A program made the position numbers and the translations under genes. A stretch of DNA of 37,053 nt from Acholeplasmatales bacterium (GTDB lineage Bacteria; Bacillota_I; Bacilli_A; Acholeplasmatales; JAEDCM01), in NCBI GenBank assembly GCA_017961685.1, contig JAGCWW010000080.1, positions 1 to 37,053 on the forward strand, written 5' to 3'. A model generated the notes under the pieces. That model saw only the letters and a program-made list of their open reading frames with translations, had not been told where the DNA came from and made no database searches. Shown in pieces: positions 16,236 through 24,658 of the stretch; positions within the stretch are counted from its first letter, which is position 1; each line of letters starts with the position of its first letter.

Positions 16236-17852
16236 ATGGCTGTAGTAGATTCAAAATGTCCAAATTGTGGAAATATTATCAAGGTAGAAACAAATAGATT
16301 GTTAAGTAGTTGTCCTTTTTGTAAAGCATCATTTAACACTAATGATTCCATCCAAGCTTATAGAACTTTCATCGCAACAGGCGGAAAGATGATGGATAAT
16401 ACTTTCGATATTGATGACAATAAATTAGTTAGATATAATGGTAGATCAAAGAGTGTAACAGTACCTGATGGTGTTGAAATCATCGGTTATGAAGCATTTA
16501 GATTTGATGGAGCTAAAGATGAACATGTTTTAACTGAAATCATTCTTCCATCAAGTGTTAAAGTTATTGAAGAAGGTGCTTTTGCGAATAACCTAGTTCT
16601 TCAAACAGTTGATCTATCTGCTTGTGCAGACTTAACAGAAATCGGTGTTAGAGGATTCTCAGGATGCCGTAGTATTGAATCAATTGATTTATCAAATTGT
16701 ACAAAGCTAACATCAGTTGGTGAAAAAGTATTTGCTGGTTGCAAAGGACTTAGAGAAGTTAAATTCCCTACAAGTTTAAATACAATTGGTCAAAGTGCAT
16801 TCATGAACACTGGTATGACTGAAATAGATTTAAGTATGATTAAGTTAAAGAATTTCGATTCTCAAATCTTTAAGAGCTGTCCACAACTAGAAAGTGTTAT
16901 TCTAGCAAACTGTGATAAGATTGGTGATATCGATAAGACTTCTTTCCCTGAATTAGAAAACATTTTAAGATTAGATTTCTCTAATTGTAAAAATATCACA
17001 ACAATCAATGATTCAGCATTCTCTAAATTCAAGAGATTACAATACATCAATTTTGATGGTTGTGCTAACTTAACTTATATTGAAAACAACGCATTTAAAG
17101 ATTGCGTTAACCTAATCGAATGTAAATTTGGTGGTCTTCCAAAATTAAATGTTATTGGAAAGAACGCATTTAGAGGTTGTAAAGCTCTAGAAAGTGTTGA
17201 TTTATCTGAAACAGCAATTAAATCAATCGAAATTTGGGGCTTTGGTCAATGTCATTCATTAAGATATGTAAAATTACCTCAATGCATTAATACAATCGCA
17301 AGCTGGGCATTCAATGAATGTGATGGCTTAGTAACAATTGATTTATCAAATTGTATGGATTTAATGTATATTGAACAAGCAGCATTCCAAAACTGTAAGA
17401 GTGCTCAACAAATTATCTTACCAGATAACGTAAATGTTATTTCAAAGAGTGCATTCCAAGGATGTTCTTCTTGTAAAACAATTAAGTTCCCTGCAAATGT
17501 AGGAACAATTGAATCATTAGCATTTGCTGATATGGATAGTCTTCAAGATTTGTCTTTTAGTTCTTGTACAGTTTTAATTTCAATTGATAAAGAAGCATTT
17601 AGAAATGAAACTAGCTTACAAACAATTGACTTCTCTGATTGCGGTGTAACAACAATTTGTGAAGAAGCATTCAAAAACTGTAGTAAGCTTAGAGATATTA
17701 AGTTTGCAAACAATGATAACTTAACATCTGTTCAACTTGGTGCTTTCTCAGGATGTAAGAAAATCAAAAAGCTTAACATTAGCGGACTAGCTGGTGGTGC
17801 TGGTGTATTTGATAAGAAAGCATTTGACTCAGTTAAATTTGTTACAAAATAA
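16236..17852 (+). CDS. Cytoplasmic zinc-ribbon protein with BspA-like (LRR_5) leucine-rich repeats
   Basis: Counted from ATG 16236 (AAGGGG upstream; an earlier in-frame start lacks a ribosome-binding site) the protein has 538 residues. Residues 8-29 hold a zinc ribbon, KCPNCGN and CPFCKASF. From about residue 60 onward it is built of some twenty LRR_5/BspA-type repeats, typified by IGQSAFMNTGMTEIDLS and IENNAFKDCVNLIECKF. BspA-like LRRs usually occur on secreted adhesins. Here there is no signal peptide, sorting motif or membrane segment, so the scaffold probably works inside the cell. A protein-interaction role is inferred; the partner is unknown. Confidence 0.88.
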   Translation: MAVVDSKCPNCGNIIKVETNRLLSSCPFCKASFNTNDSIQAYRTFIATGGKMMDNTFDIDDNKLVRYNGRSKSVTVPDGVEIIGYEAFRFDGAKDEHVLTEIILPSSVKVIEEGAFANNLVLQTVDLSACADLTEIGVRGFSGCRSIESIDLSNCTKLTSVGEKVFAGCKGLREVKFPTSLNTIGQSAFMNTGMTEIDLSMIKLKNFDSQIFKSCPQLESVILANCDKIGDIDKTSFPELENILRLDFSNCKNITTINDSAFSKFKRLQYINFDGCANLTYIENNAFKDCVNLIECKFGGLPKLNVIGKNAFRGCKALESVDLSETAIKSIEIWGFGQCHSLRYVKLPQCINTIASWAFNECDGLVTIDLSNCMDLMYIEQAAFQNCKSAQQIILPDNVNVISKSAFQGCSSCKTIKFPANVGTIESLAFADMDSLQDLSFSSCTVLISIDKEAFRNETSLQTIDFSDCGVTTICEEAFKNCSKLRDIKFANNDNLTSVQLGAFSGCKKIKKLNISGLAGGAGVFDKKAFDSVKFVTK

Positions 17853-17876
17853 AAAGGCTTAACAAAGCCTTTTTTT
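17852..17876. terminator. Bidirectional terminator after the LRR gene
   Basis: AAAGGCTT and AAGCCTTT flank AACA, with A/T runs on both sides. It serves the LRR gene and the converging gene at 17881-18465. Confidence 0.82.
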
Positions 17877-17880
17877 ATTT

Positions 17881-18465
17881 CTATTTAAACACATCAATGA
17901 TATCCTTTGCTCTATTAATTGTTTCAGTGAAATCTGTTTTTTGTTTAACAATATATAAAGCATAATCATGACATTTCTTATCCCCTTTTAAGCCATAATA
18001 ATCCATTAATAATCTTGCATTAAACATGTTTTGATATAATAATCTATTATTAAGACTAAACATCTTTTCAATATCTTTTATTTCTTTATCACTATATATA
18101 TCTATAAATAATTGAAGTGATGTAATATCTTCTTTTGATAATGTCTTATGACTCTTATATCTTTTTAGTTTTTCTTCTGCTTCTTTAAATTCTTTCTTTT
18201 TTACTAAAATAACAATATCTAAAAAATAGAAAGCTTGTAAGTATTTATTTTCTGTTGGCAAAGTAATTCTATCATGCTCTCTAAAAGCTCTTCTTTCATC
18301 AATTAAAAATAAAAAGTTAGTATGTAATATTCTTAAATAGTTTTTAGTTTCTTCATTTAACTTTTTATTATTCATGAAGCTTTGATATTTGTAATAGAAT
18401 TTTTCATATTTGCATGTCTTATAAAATGATTCTAATGTTTTGGAAATATCATCTACAAGTGCCAT
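17881..18465 (-). CDS. Unknown all-helical protein (TPR-like)
   Basis: The 194-residue protein is highly charged, without membrane segments or signal peptide. It consists of successive amphipathic helices, for example FKEAEEKLKRYKSHKTLSKED and the repeated Tyr-rich YEKFYYKYQSFMNNKKLNEE. Spacing and composition resemble tetratricopeptide-type solenoids, but I see no clear TPR consensus and assign no function. The ATG has a GGGAGATGG site. It is divergent from the amino-acid transporter operon. Confidence 0.7.
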   Translation of the reverse strand: MALVDDISKTLESFYKTCKYEKFYYKYQSFMNNKKLNEETKNYLRILHTNFLFLIDERRAFREHDRITLPTENKYLQAFYFLDIVILVKKKEFKEAEEKLKRYKSHKTLSKEDITSLQLFIDIYSDKEIKDIEKMFSLNNRLLYQNMFNARLLMDYYGLKGDKKCHDYALYIVKQKTDFTETINRAKDIIDVFK

Positions 18466-18485
18466 AATACCATCTCCCTAAATCT

Positions 18486-18514
18486 ATTATATCAAAAATA
18501 AATGGCATTTTAAA
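18486..18514 (-). promoter_or_regulatory. Promoter for the 194-residue helical protein gene
   Basis: Minus-strand TTTAAA (18509-18514) and TATAAT (18486-18491) are 17 bases apart. Confidence 0.62.
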
Positions 18515-18559
18515 TTATGATTTGAAAACGCTATTTTATACGTAATTAGTCAAAAAAGG

Positions 18560-18588
18560 TTGACTTTATCTCATAAAGGTATTAAAAT
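18560..18588 (+). promoter_or_regulatory. Promoter for the amino-acid ABC transporter operon
   Basis: TTGACT (18560-18565) and TAAAAT (18583-18588) are 17 bases apart. Transcription would start near 18595, giving a 5' leader of about 225 bases that contains two terminators before the first gene. Confidence 0.75.
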
Positions 18589-18597
18589 AGGGGCATA

Positions 18598-18695
18598 ACT
18601 TGAGAAAAGTCCAAGTGTGTTTTGTAAAGATTGCAACTAAGAAATGCATGAGCATATTTCAAAACGATAAACCACTTGGTGTGGTTTTTCTTTTT
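18598..18695 (+). promoter_or_regulatory. Attenuator/riboswitch candidate, unit 1 of a tandem pair
   Basis: CCAAGTG (18611-18617) can pair with CACTTGG (18673-18679). The latter overlaps an intrinsic terminator, AAACCAC/GTGGTTT (18669-18687) followed by T residues, so the pairings exclude each other. A short ACTTG/CAAGT hairpin (18598-18616) could in turn sequester the antiterminator strand. Enclosed is GTTTTG/CAAAAC, then AAAGATT, a GCA/TGC-closed hairpin, ATGAGC and ATATTT, then GATAAA. Unit 2 repeats this core. The class is not one I recognise; regulation by ligand or protein is inferred. Confidence 0.68.
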
Positions 18696-18786
18696 CAAGG
18701 CTTCTTGATAATAGCAAAGATTACACCATCTTCTGGTGTATGAGTATATTTTTGTTATGATAGAGCCTTGTTGGCTCTTTTCTTTT
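18696..18786 (+). promoter_or_regulatory. Attenuator/riboswitch candidate, unit 2 of a tandem pair
   Basis: CAAGGCT (18696-18702) can pair with AGCCTTG (18764-18770), which overlaps the terminator AGAGCC/GGCTCT (18762-18778) plus T residues. CAAG/CTTG (18696-18707) may act as the competing hairpin. The core again reads AAAGATT, an ACA...TGT-closed hairpin, ATGAGT, ATATTT and GATAGA. Against unit 1 the closing pair changes from G-C to A-U, a compensatory change. Flanking sequences differ. The terminator lies about 35 bases before the first gene of the operon. Confidence 0.68.
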
Positions 18787-18821
18787 AGTTAAATATATAT
18801 ATAAATAAGGAGAAGAAAAAA

Positions 18822-19664
18822 ATGAAAAAATTATTAACAGTTTTATTAACATTAGTACTTACTATTAGTTGTGCTATTAGCTTAGCTGCTTGTGGTAAAA
18901 AGGCTAAACTTAAAGTTATTGAAACATCTCTTACAGCTGAAAGCTATGCATATGCTGTAAAGAAAGATAATGCAGAACTACTTGCTTCTGTAAATGAATT
19001 ACTAGCTGATATGAAGGCTGATGGATCACTTGATACTCTAATCAACTCATACTTCAATGGTAATGCTACTTTCAAGTACACTAACCCAACTAGTAAAACA
19101 GGATGTCTAATTGTTGCAACAAATGCTTATTTCCCACCATTTGAATACTATGAAGGTTCAGATATTACAGGTGTTGATATGGAAATCGCATATAAACTTG
19201 CTCAAAAATTAGGAAAGACTCTATATATTGATAATATGGAATTCTCTTCAGTATTAGCAAGCGTTCAATCAGGTATCGCTGATATTGCTATGGCTGGTAT
19301 TACAGTAACTGAAGCTAGAAAAGAAATGTATGCTTTCTCAACTGAATACTATGAATCAGCTCAAGTTCTAATCACTACTGAAAAGAACACTGAATTTGAT
19401 GGAAAGACTGCTAGTGAAATCGAAGCAATCTTAAAGGAAAAGAAATCAAGCTACACAATTGGTACACAAAAAGGTACTACAGGATATATGTATTCTGCAG
19501 GTGATGAAGATTTTGGTTATGATGGATTCACTAATTTAAAGACTGTTGCTTATTCTAATGGTGCACTTGCTTGTACAGATTTAAAGAATGGCAAAATTGA
19601 TGCTGTAATTATTGACTTACAACCAGCATTAATGATCACAAAGAATATTAACGGAGATAAATAA
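18822..19664 (+). CDS. Amino-acid-binding lipoprotein of an ABC transporter, apparently circularly permuted
   Basis: A lipoprotein signal ends LAAC (Cys24). Residues about 95-280 are a SBP_bac_3 domain (polar amino acid family): LIVATNAYFPPFEYYEG, VDMEIAYKLAQKLGK, IADIAMAGITVTEARKEMYA and KIDAVIIDLQPA. The family normally ends with a segment like VIDTPLTEEEYGIAVKKGN plus a helix ending DKIINKYF. Here the protein stops right after MITKNINGDK, and the missing segment sits at residues 29-78 (KVIETSLTAESYAYAVKKDN ... LINSYF), between lipobox and domain. The complete fold could be made from this order. It delivers substrate to the permease 6 bases downstream. Ligand is not predictable. Confidence 0.88.
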   Translation: MKKLLTVLLTLVLTISCAISLAACGKKAKLKVIETSLTAESYAYAVKKDNAELLASVNELLADMKADGSLDTLINSYFNGNATFKYTNPTSKTGCLIVATNAYFPPFEYYEGSDITGVDMEIAYKLAQKLGKTLYIDNMEFSSVLASVQSGIADIAMAGITVTEARKEMYAFSTEYYESAQVLITTEKNTEFDGKTASEIEAILKEKKSSYTIGTQKGTTGYMYSAGDEDFGYDGFTNLKTVAYSNGALACTDLKNGKIDAVIIDLQPALMITKNINGDK

Positions 19665-19670
19665 TAGCCT

Positions 19671-20393
19671 ATGAAGGAGTGGGACATATTTGTCGACTAC
19701 TTCACAAAACAAGGTGGATATAGAATAATTCTTAATGGATTACTCGCTACTGCAGTAATTGCGGTATTTGGACTTATATTCGGATTTTTAATAGGAAGCT
19801 TAATTGCTGTAGTAAAGGTCACTCCACCTTATAAGAAGGCGGTGAAGATCCCACAAAAAATCTGCGATTTATATGTCTTAATATTCCGTGGTACTCCGAT
19901 GGTAGTTCAACTACTAATCGTCCACTTCGTTTTATTCCCTATATTAGGAGTGTCCTTCCCGAACCTAAGGTTTACAAAGTACTACTTCTTACAGGGTGAA
20001 GTATTTGAGGCCATAATCGTATTCGCACTGAATAGTGGTGCATATATTAGCGAAATCATGCGTGGTGGTATTAACTCAGTCAATATTGGACAACTTGAAG
20101 CTGGACGTGCTTTAGGTTTAAGTTATCCAAAAACAATGGCTAAGGTTGTTATACCTCAAGCATTTAGAAATGTATTACCTACACTAGGTAATGAATTTAT
20201 TACATTGATTAAGGAAACTTCAGTTGTAAGTTTCATTGCGGTAATAGACTTGACCAATGCGTTCCAGATGATTGCCGCAAATAAATATATAGTTATTGTT
20301 CCATATTTAATATTAGGTCTAGTATATTTAGTTTTAGTAATGGGTATTTCATTACTTGTAAGATTACTCGAAAAGAAATTGAAAAGGGCATAG
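19671..20393 (+). CDS. Polar amino-acid ABC transporter permease
   Basis: The 240-residue membrane protein belongs to the HisM/GlnP permease family. It has about five transmembrane helices, beginning with GLLATAVIAVFGLIFGFLIG. The EAA loop, LEAGRALGLSYPKTMAKVVI then PQAFRNVLP, docks on the ATPase. FRGTPMVVQLLIVHF is the usual conserved stretch. Only one permease is present, so a homodimer is likely. The ATG follows the binding-protein stop by six bases; its own ribosome-binding site is weak, suggesting coupled translation. Confidence 0.94.
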   Translation: MKEWDIFVDYFTKQGGYRIILNGLLATAVIAVFGLIFGFLIGSLIAVVKVTPPYKKAVKIPQKICDLYVLIFRGTPMVVQLLIVHFVLFPILGVSFPNLRFTKYYFLQGEVFEAIIVFALNSGAYISEIMRGGINSVNIGQLEAGRALGLSYPKTMAKVVIPQAFRNVLPTLGNEFITLIKETSVVSFIAVIDLTNAFQMIAANKYIVIVPYLILGLVYLVLVMGISLLVRLLEKKLKRA

Positions 20394-20405
20394 GAGGTTA
20401 TATAT

Positions 20406-21815
20406 ATGAATGATTTTAAAGATAAAGAACCTCTAATTAGAATTAATAACCTATATAAAAACTTTGGTGATCTTCAAGTTTTAAATGATATTACAGAAAA
20501 CATATACGAAGGCGAAAAAGTCGTTATTATAGGTCCATCTGGTGGAGGTAAATCAACATTCTTAAGATGTTTAAACGTCTTGGAAGATCCAACAAGTGGT
20601 CAAATAATATTTGAAGGAAAAGACTTAACTGATTTTAAGATTGACATTAACTATTGTAGAAGAAACATTGGTATGGTTTTCCAACAATTCAATTTGTTTG
20701 AAAACTTAACTGTATTAGGTAATATTATGCTTGCTCCTACTATTGTTGGTAATAGTGTCGATAAAGAAACTAGAAAAAACAATAAGGAAGCTAGTAAGTA
20801 TAATAAGGAAGCTTATATTAACTATAATATCGGTATCATAAAGGATAATTTAGAAAGTAAAATAATTATCGAAGATGATAAGATAAATAATTATAATACA
20901 CTTTTACTTGAATTAGAAAAGAAATATAAAAATACTAGTGATAGTAAGAAACAAGCTAATCTAGAAAAAAGAATAAATAATCTAAAAGAAAAAATAGAAA
21001 CTTCTAAAATTCTAATTAAAGAATATACTACTAATATGGATAATTCTTCTTGCTATGATAAGATTATAGAATATGCTAATTCAGAAGAATTTAAAATTAA
21101 AGCAAATGCTAATTTAGAAAAGTTTAAGGCTAAAGTTGAAGCTATTAAAGCTAAAAATGAAGAAATTAAAGCTAAGAACTTACTTATCATAAAGGAAATT
21201 GAGCCAGAACTAAAAATAGTTGAAGAACAGTGGGCTAAAACAAGAAAAGAGATTGAACGTAGAGGAAAAATCTTTATTGCTTATGATAAAAAGTTATCTA
21301 GTAAGAAAACTAAACTTCAAACTAAATTAGAAAATGCGGAAAGAACTATTGATAGATTAAGTGTTCCAGAATTAGAAAAATATATTGATTATAAGTATTA
21401 TAATAAAAAGGTTAGAATTATAAATATTAAGAAACAAGCATTTGAACTTCTTAATCGTATAGGACTAGCTGATAAAGCTAATAAATATCCATCTACTCTA
21501 TCCGGTGGACAAAAGCAAAGAATTGCGATTGTTAGAGCTTTAGCTATGAATCCAAAAGTAATGCTATTTGATGAACCTACTTCTGCCCTAGACCCTGAAA
21601 TGGTTGGTGAAGTGTTACAATTAATCAAAGACATTGCCGATACAGGTATGACTATGGTAATTGTTACTCACGAAATGGGATTTGCCAAGGAAGTTGGAAC
21701 TAGAGTATTATTTATGGACCGTGGTGTTATTGCTGAACAAGGTACACCAAGTGAGGTGTTTAACAATCCACAAAGTCCTAGACTTCAAGAATTCTTAAGT
21801 AAAGTATTAATATAG
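20406..21815 (+). CDS. Amino-acid ABC transporter ATPase with a long coiled-coil insertion
   Basis: The GlnQ/HisP-type ATPase has Walker [10 protein letters not shown] (43-51), Q-loop FQQFNLF, signature LSGGQ (365-369), Walker B VMLFDEP (about 385-391) and the H-loop VTHEMGFA. Family members have about 240 residues; this one has 469. The excess is one block, residues about 125-341 (bases about 20778-21428), inserted in the helical subdomain between the [12 protein letters not shown] segment and the [17 protein letters not shown] helix. The insert is Lys/Glu/Asn-rich with heptad-like helices ([19 protein letters not shown]) and no recognised motif. Both flanks stay in frame, so the catalytic site should be intact. 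Confidence 0.93.
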   Translation: MNDFKDKEPLIRINNLYKNFGDLQVLNDITENIYEGEKVVIIGPSGGGKSTFLRCLNVLEDPTSGQIIFEGKDLTDFKIDINYCRRNIGMVFQQFNLFENLTVLGNIMLAPTIVGNSVDKETRKNNKEASKYNKEAYINYNIGIIKDNLESKIIIEDDKINNYNTLLLELEKKYKNTSDSKKQANLEKRINNLKEKIETSKILIKEYTTNMDNSSCYDKIIEYANSEEFKIKANANLEKFKAKVEAIKAKNEEIKAKNLLIIKEIEPELKIVEEQWAKTRKEIERRGKIFIAYDKKLSSKKTKLQTKLENAERTIDRLSVPELEKYIDYKYYNKKVRIINIKKQAFELLNRIGLADKANKYPSTLSGGQKQRIAIVRALAMNPKVMLFDEPTSALDPEMVGEVLQLIKDIADTGMTMVIVTHEMGFAKEVGTRVLFMDRGVIAEQGTPSEVFNNPQSPRLQEFLSKVLI

Positions 21816-21842
21816 AAAAAGGGCTCAACAAAGAGCCTTTTT
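21816..21842 (+). terminator. Terminator after the amino-acid transporter operon
   Basis: GGCTC and GAGCC flank AACAAA, with A-rich and T-rich runs on either side. It closes the three-gene operon. Confidence 0.82.
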
Positions 21843-21868
21843 CTTATATCAAAAATCTTTACAAATAT

Positions 21869-21896
21869 TTTACAAAAGTAAACATGCGGTTAATAT
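21869..21896 (+). promoter_or_regulatory. Promoter for the 726-residue secreted protein gene
   Basis: TTTACA (21869-21874) and TAATAT (21891-21896) are 16 bases apart. The transcript would begin about 45 bases before the ATG at 21950. Confidence 0.58.
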
Positions 21897-21949
21897 TGTT
21901 TTTCTTCTTCTCCTATAGTATTATTATTATTGGGAGGAGAGAATTTAAT

Positions 21950-24130
21950 ATGACACATTTAAAAAGATTGATTGCAGTTTTTATTATAGTTTTAACTGCT
22001 TTTTTACTTATTCCTAAGGGAATGGCAAAAGATTATAAGCCTTCAAATTATAATCCAAATTCATATAATACTCAAGGAGAAATTACTAAATATGAAAATA
22101 TATATGAATTTGAAGACTTAACTTACACAACAAGCAATGTAGATCGATTAATGAAAAAACAATTTGTTTCTAACGATTATACAGGAGATATTGATTATAC
22201 TTCTTTGTATACATCAATCATTCCAGAATGGATGCTTGTAAAAAGAGGAACTTATATTCACGTTGGATTAAAATATGGTTTTTTAGTTCAAACACAAAAG
22301 ATGTACTACTCTTTTGATTACAAAAAAACTGGTGATCCATATAATAGAAATCTATGTGAAATTTTTGTATTCAAGATTGACAGAAAAAAGGTTAAGTCAG
22401 AAAATGGTAAACTATTAGACATTTCAACACATATTGAACCAGTGATATCAAACTTATGTCAATACGAATACAATCCATCAAACAAAACAAAAAAAATGTA
22501 TCCAATGTTTGGTGATTCAGGAATAATCATTAATCATGCAAAGGATAATTGCACATTTAATAACGGATTTAATTTAGCACATACTGATTTAAATTCAGCT
22601 AATTATTACGGATTAGTAATACCTGATAAAAGTGATACAAGCACTGGTAAGGCTTGGGCTGGTATATGTATAAATGTTGTTTCGATAGTGGTTGAAGTAA
22701 TTTGTGCATGTTTTCACCAACCTGAGCTTTCAAAATTTTATGAAGAACTTGTTAGTTGCCTTGAATTTTTAGTTAATTTAGTTATAGATGTTGTTGAAGG
22801 AATAGAGGAAATCAATGTTCTCGAAAATGCATTAAGAGATGCTGGCATGTTTTCTGAAGAAACTACAAGTGAGTTTTTTGATGATGAAATAGATGGGGAT
22901 ACAATTAAAGATTACTGGTCTATTTTTGCAGAAGCTCTTTTAAAGACAAAAGAAATGGAAATATCCATAACATTTGTTACTGAATTAGCGAGTTTTGTAT
23001 GGGAACAACTAAAAAGTAGTCTTAAAGAGTATCTTGTATTAGAAATTGATCCAGTCCCTTATTCTGAGATATATAAAAGAATATTAAAATTATTTGGCAA
23101 TGTAGGATCTTTATTTTCTTGGGATATTATTAAAGAACACAAAGAACTTTTCAAGAATTATTCTGATAACTTTATTGGGCTAGAACAAGATCTTACATTC
23201 AAACTTACAACAACAGAAAAAAATTATTATGGAAATTATGATACATCAAAAAGAAATCATTTTGCAAATTTACATACTATAATAACAAATAACTATCCTA
23301 ATATTAATAACGCTATTAAGTCAACAACTACTATCCAATTCTTTGACCAATCTGCTGTTGGAACATATATGTATGCTTATTTAACTGATGATGGCGACCA
23401 TGAATATTCAGGTATATATACAAATGAATTCTATACTATTGAATCTGATTACACATACTACACAAATAGTATGACATTAGCTAATATGCCAACAACTTAC
23501 GGAACAAAAGTAAGCAATAAAAATGTTTTCTGCCTTGATGGAAGTAATGAATATGAAGTATATTTTACGCCTGAACTGGATGGAGTCTATACTTTCAATA
23601 TAACATTAAAACCTAATAATATTCCTGTTGATTCATACTGCATTTGTGAAATGAACAGTACGCAAAAAATAACAAGTTTAAAGAAAGGCACTAAATATAG
23701 ACTAATAATTAATGGTAATGCCTTTAAAAATTCAAATATATATGCATACGACTTTTGTAAAGATTACTGTCGCGTTTCAATTGATGTGACAGTTATGCAA
23801 GAAAAAGCTGAATTCCGTGGAACAAATTCATTCACATGTAATGAAACTGGATGGTATTACATTGAAATTAATGCATATTGGCTAGTTCAAAGAGAATACT
23901 ATCTTGATGTAAGCGATGTATATACTAAGGAAGTATGTGGCGGATCTTACTATTCATATACTAGAAAGTATTCAGTAGGTAGTAACAAAATAATTAGAGT
24001 TAATAATTATACATTCACTGTTAAACTAGAAAAAGGAAAAACATATTACATTGATTATTATTGTACTGGAAGCAATTCGGTGAACAGTTCAAATGCTATA
24101 AAATTAAGTAGAGATTATACAAGAAGTTAA
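21950..24130 (+). CDS. Large secreted protein, unknown
   Basis: The start at 21950 is chosen because GGGAGGAG lies upstream and the protein then begins with a signal peptide (MTHLKRLIAVFIIVLTAFLL, cleavage likely after KGMA). The mature chain is about 700 residues, Tyr/Asn/Thr-rich, with no lipobox, sorting signal or C-terminal anchor. The middle (about 215-400) is helical. The C-terminal third contains two beta-rich units, one with YEVYFTPELDGVYTFNITL and LKKGTKYRLII, one with TGWYYIEINA and LEKGKTYYIDYY, reminiscent of pre-peptidase C-terminal or carbohydrate-binding sandwiches. I do not recognise the whole protein. It is flanked by terminators. Confidence 0.78.
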   Translation: MTHLKRLIAVFIIVLTAFLLIPKGMAKDYKPSNYNPNSYNTQGEITKYENIYEFEDLTYTTSNVDRLMKKQFVSNDYTGDIDYTSLYTSIIPEWMLVKRGTYIHVGLKYGFLVQTQKMYYSFDYKKTGDPYNRNLCEIFVFKIDRKKVKSENGKLLDISTHIEPVISNLCQYEYNPSNKTKKMYPMFGDSGIIINHAKDNCTFNNGFNLAHTDLNSANYYGLVIPDKSDTSTGKAWAGICINVVSIVVEVICACFHQPELSKFYEELVSCLEFLVNLVIDVVEGIEEINVLENALRDAGMFSEETTSEFFDDEIDGDTIKDYWSIFAEALLKTKEMEISITFVTELASFVWEQLKSSLKEYLVLEIDPVPYSEIYKRILKLFGNVGSLFSWDIIKEHKELFKNYSDNFIGLEQDLTFKLTTTEKNYYGNYDTSKRNHFANLHTIITNNYPNINNAIKSTTTIQFFDQSAVGTYMYAYLTDDGDHEYSGIYTNEFYTIESDYTYYTNSMTLANMPTTYGTKVSNKNVFCLDGSNEYEVYFTPELDGVYTFNITLKPNNIPVDSYCICEMNSTQKITSLKKGTKYRLIINGNAFKNSNIYAYDFCKDYCRVSIDVTVMQEKAEFRGTNSFTCNETGWYYIEINAYWLVQREYYLDVSDVYTKEVCGGSYYSYTRKYSVGSNKIIRVNNYTFTVKLEKGKTYYIDYYCTGSNSVNSSNAIKLSRDYTRS

Positions 24131-24143
24131 AACTATAAGCAAT

Positions 24144-24171
24144 CAAAAAAAGGCTCACTCGAGCCTTTTTT
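24144..24171. terminator. Bidirectional terminator between secreted protein and zinc-ribbon operon
   Basis: AAGGCTC and GAGCCTT flank ACTC with long A and T runs, so it works for both converging genes. Confidence 0.85.
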
Positions 24172-24182
24172 CTTTATCTATT

Positions 24183-24656
24183 TTATTCTCTAGCAGCTGC
24201 TACCATTAAAACAAATAGGATGAATGCACCAACGATACATGCAATTACTAATGCAGTAACTGCTATGCCTAAATTGCCATTTCTTTTCTTTGTTAGAATT
24301 AAACCTGGAATAGATGTTCCAAGAGAGGCAACTCCAGTTAGGAAGGCAAATATTATTGCTAAACCAAGTAATGCTGCTTCACTATCTTCAATGTATTTAT
24401 TGTAGTATTGTGCAGAAACAATAAATATAATGATAATTAAAATTAAAGATATTAAACCAAGTATTAAACCAACCTTTGATAAAATATGGGATCCACTCAG
24501 AGGTATAATTGTTGGTTGTTGTCTTTTCTCAAAAGAAAAGTCATCATTATGTTCCTCTACTACTGGTGTTTCTCTTTTTTCTACTTTATTTCCACAATTA
24601 GGACAGAATAAATCTCCATCTTCTAATCTAGTTCCACATTTTGGACAAAATCCCAT
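24183..24656 (-). CDS. Zinc-ribbon membrane protein (DUF4190-like)
   Basis: The 157-residue protein begins MGFCPKCGTRLEDGDLFCPN then CGNK, a four-cysteine zinc ribbon. An acidic linker and three hydrophobic segments follow (about residues 60-83, 97-120 and 130-153). This ribbon plus hydrophobic tail is typical of small proteins with DUF4190-type membrane regions. Function is unknown. It is the last gene of a four-gene operon, two bases after a shorter paralogue-like protein. Zinc binding and membrane location are predictions from motif and hydropathy. Confidence 0.8.
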   Translation of the reverse strand: MGFCPKCGTRLEDGDLFCPNCGNKVEKRETPVVEEHNDDFSFEKRQQPTIIPLSGSHILSKVGLILGLISLILIIIIFIVSAQYYNKYIEDSEAALLGLAIIFAFLTGVASLGTSIPGLILTKKRNGNLGIAVTALVIACIVGAFILFVLMVAAARE

Positions 24657-24658
24657 TT

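Noticed and set aside
18626..18665. BglG/LicT-type RNA antiterminator (RAT) site
   Set aside because: AAAGATT resembles the 5' part of a RAT, but the required GGCAAAACC-like 3' strand is absent and the unit is about twice as long.
18590..18790. Lysine, glycine, purine or T-box element before the amino-acid transporter
   Set aside because: None of the conserved cores of these classes is present; the repeated AAAGATT/ATGAG core fits none of them.
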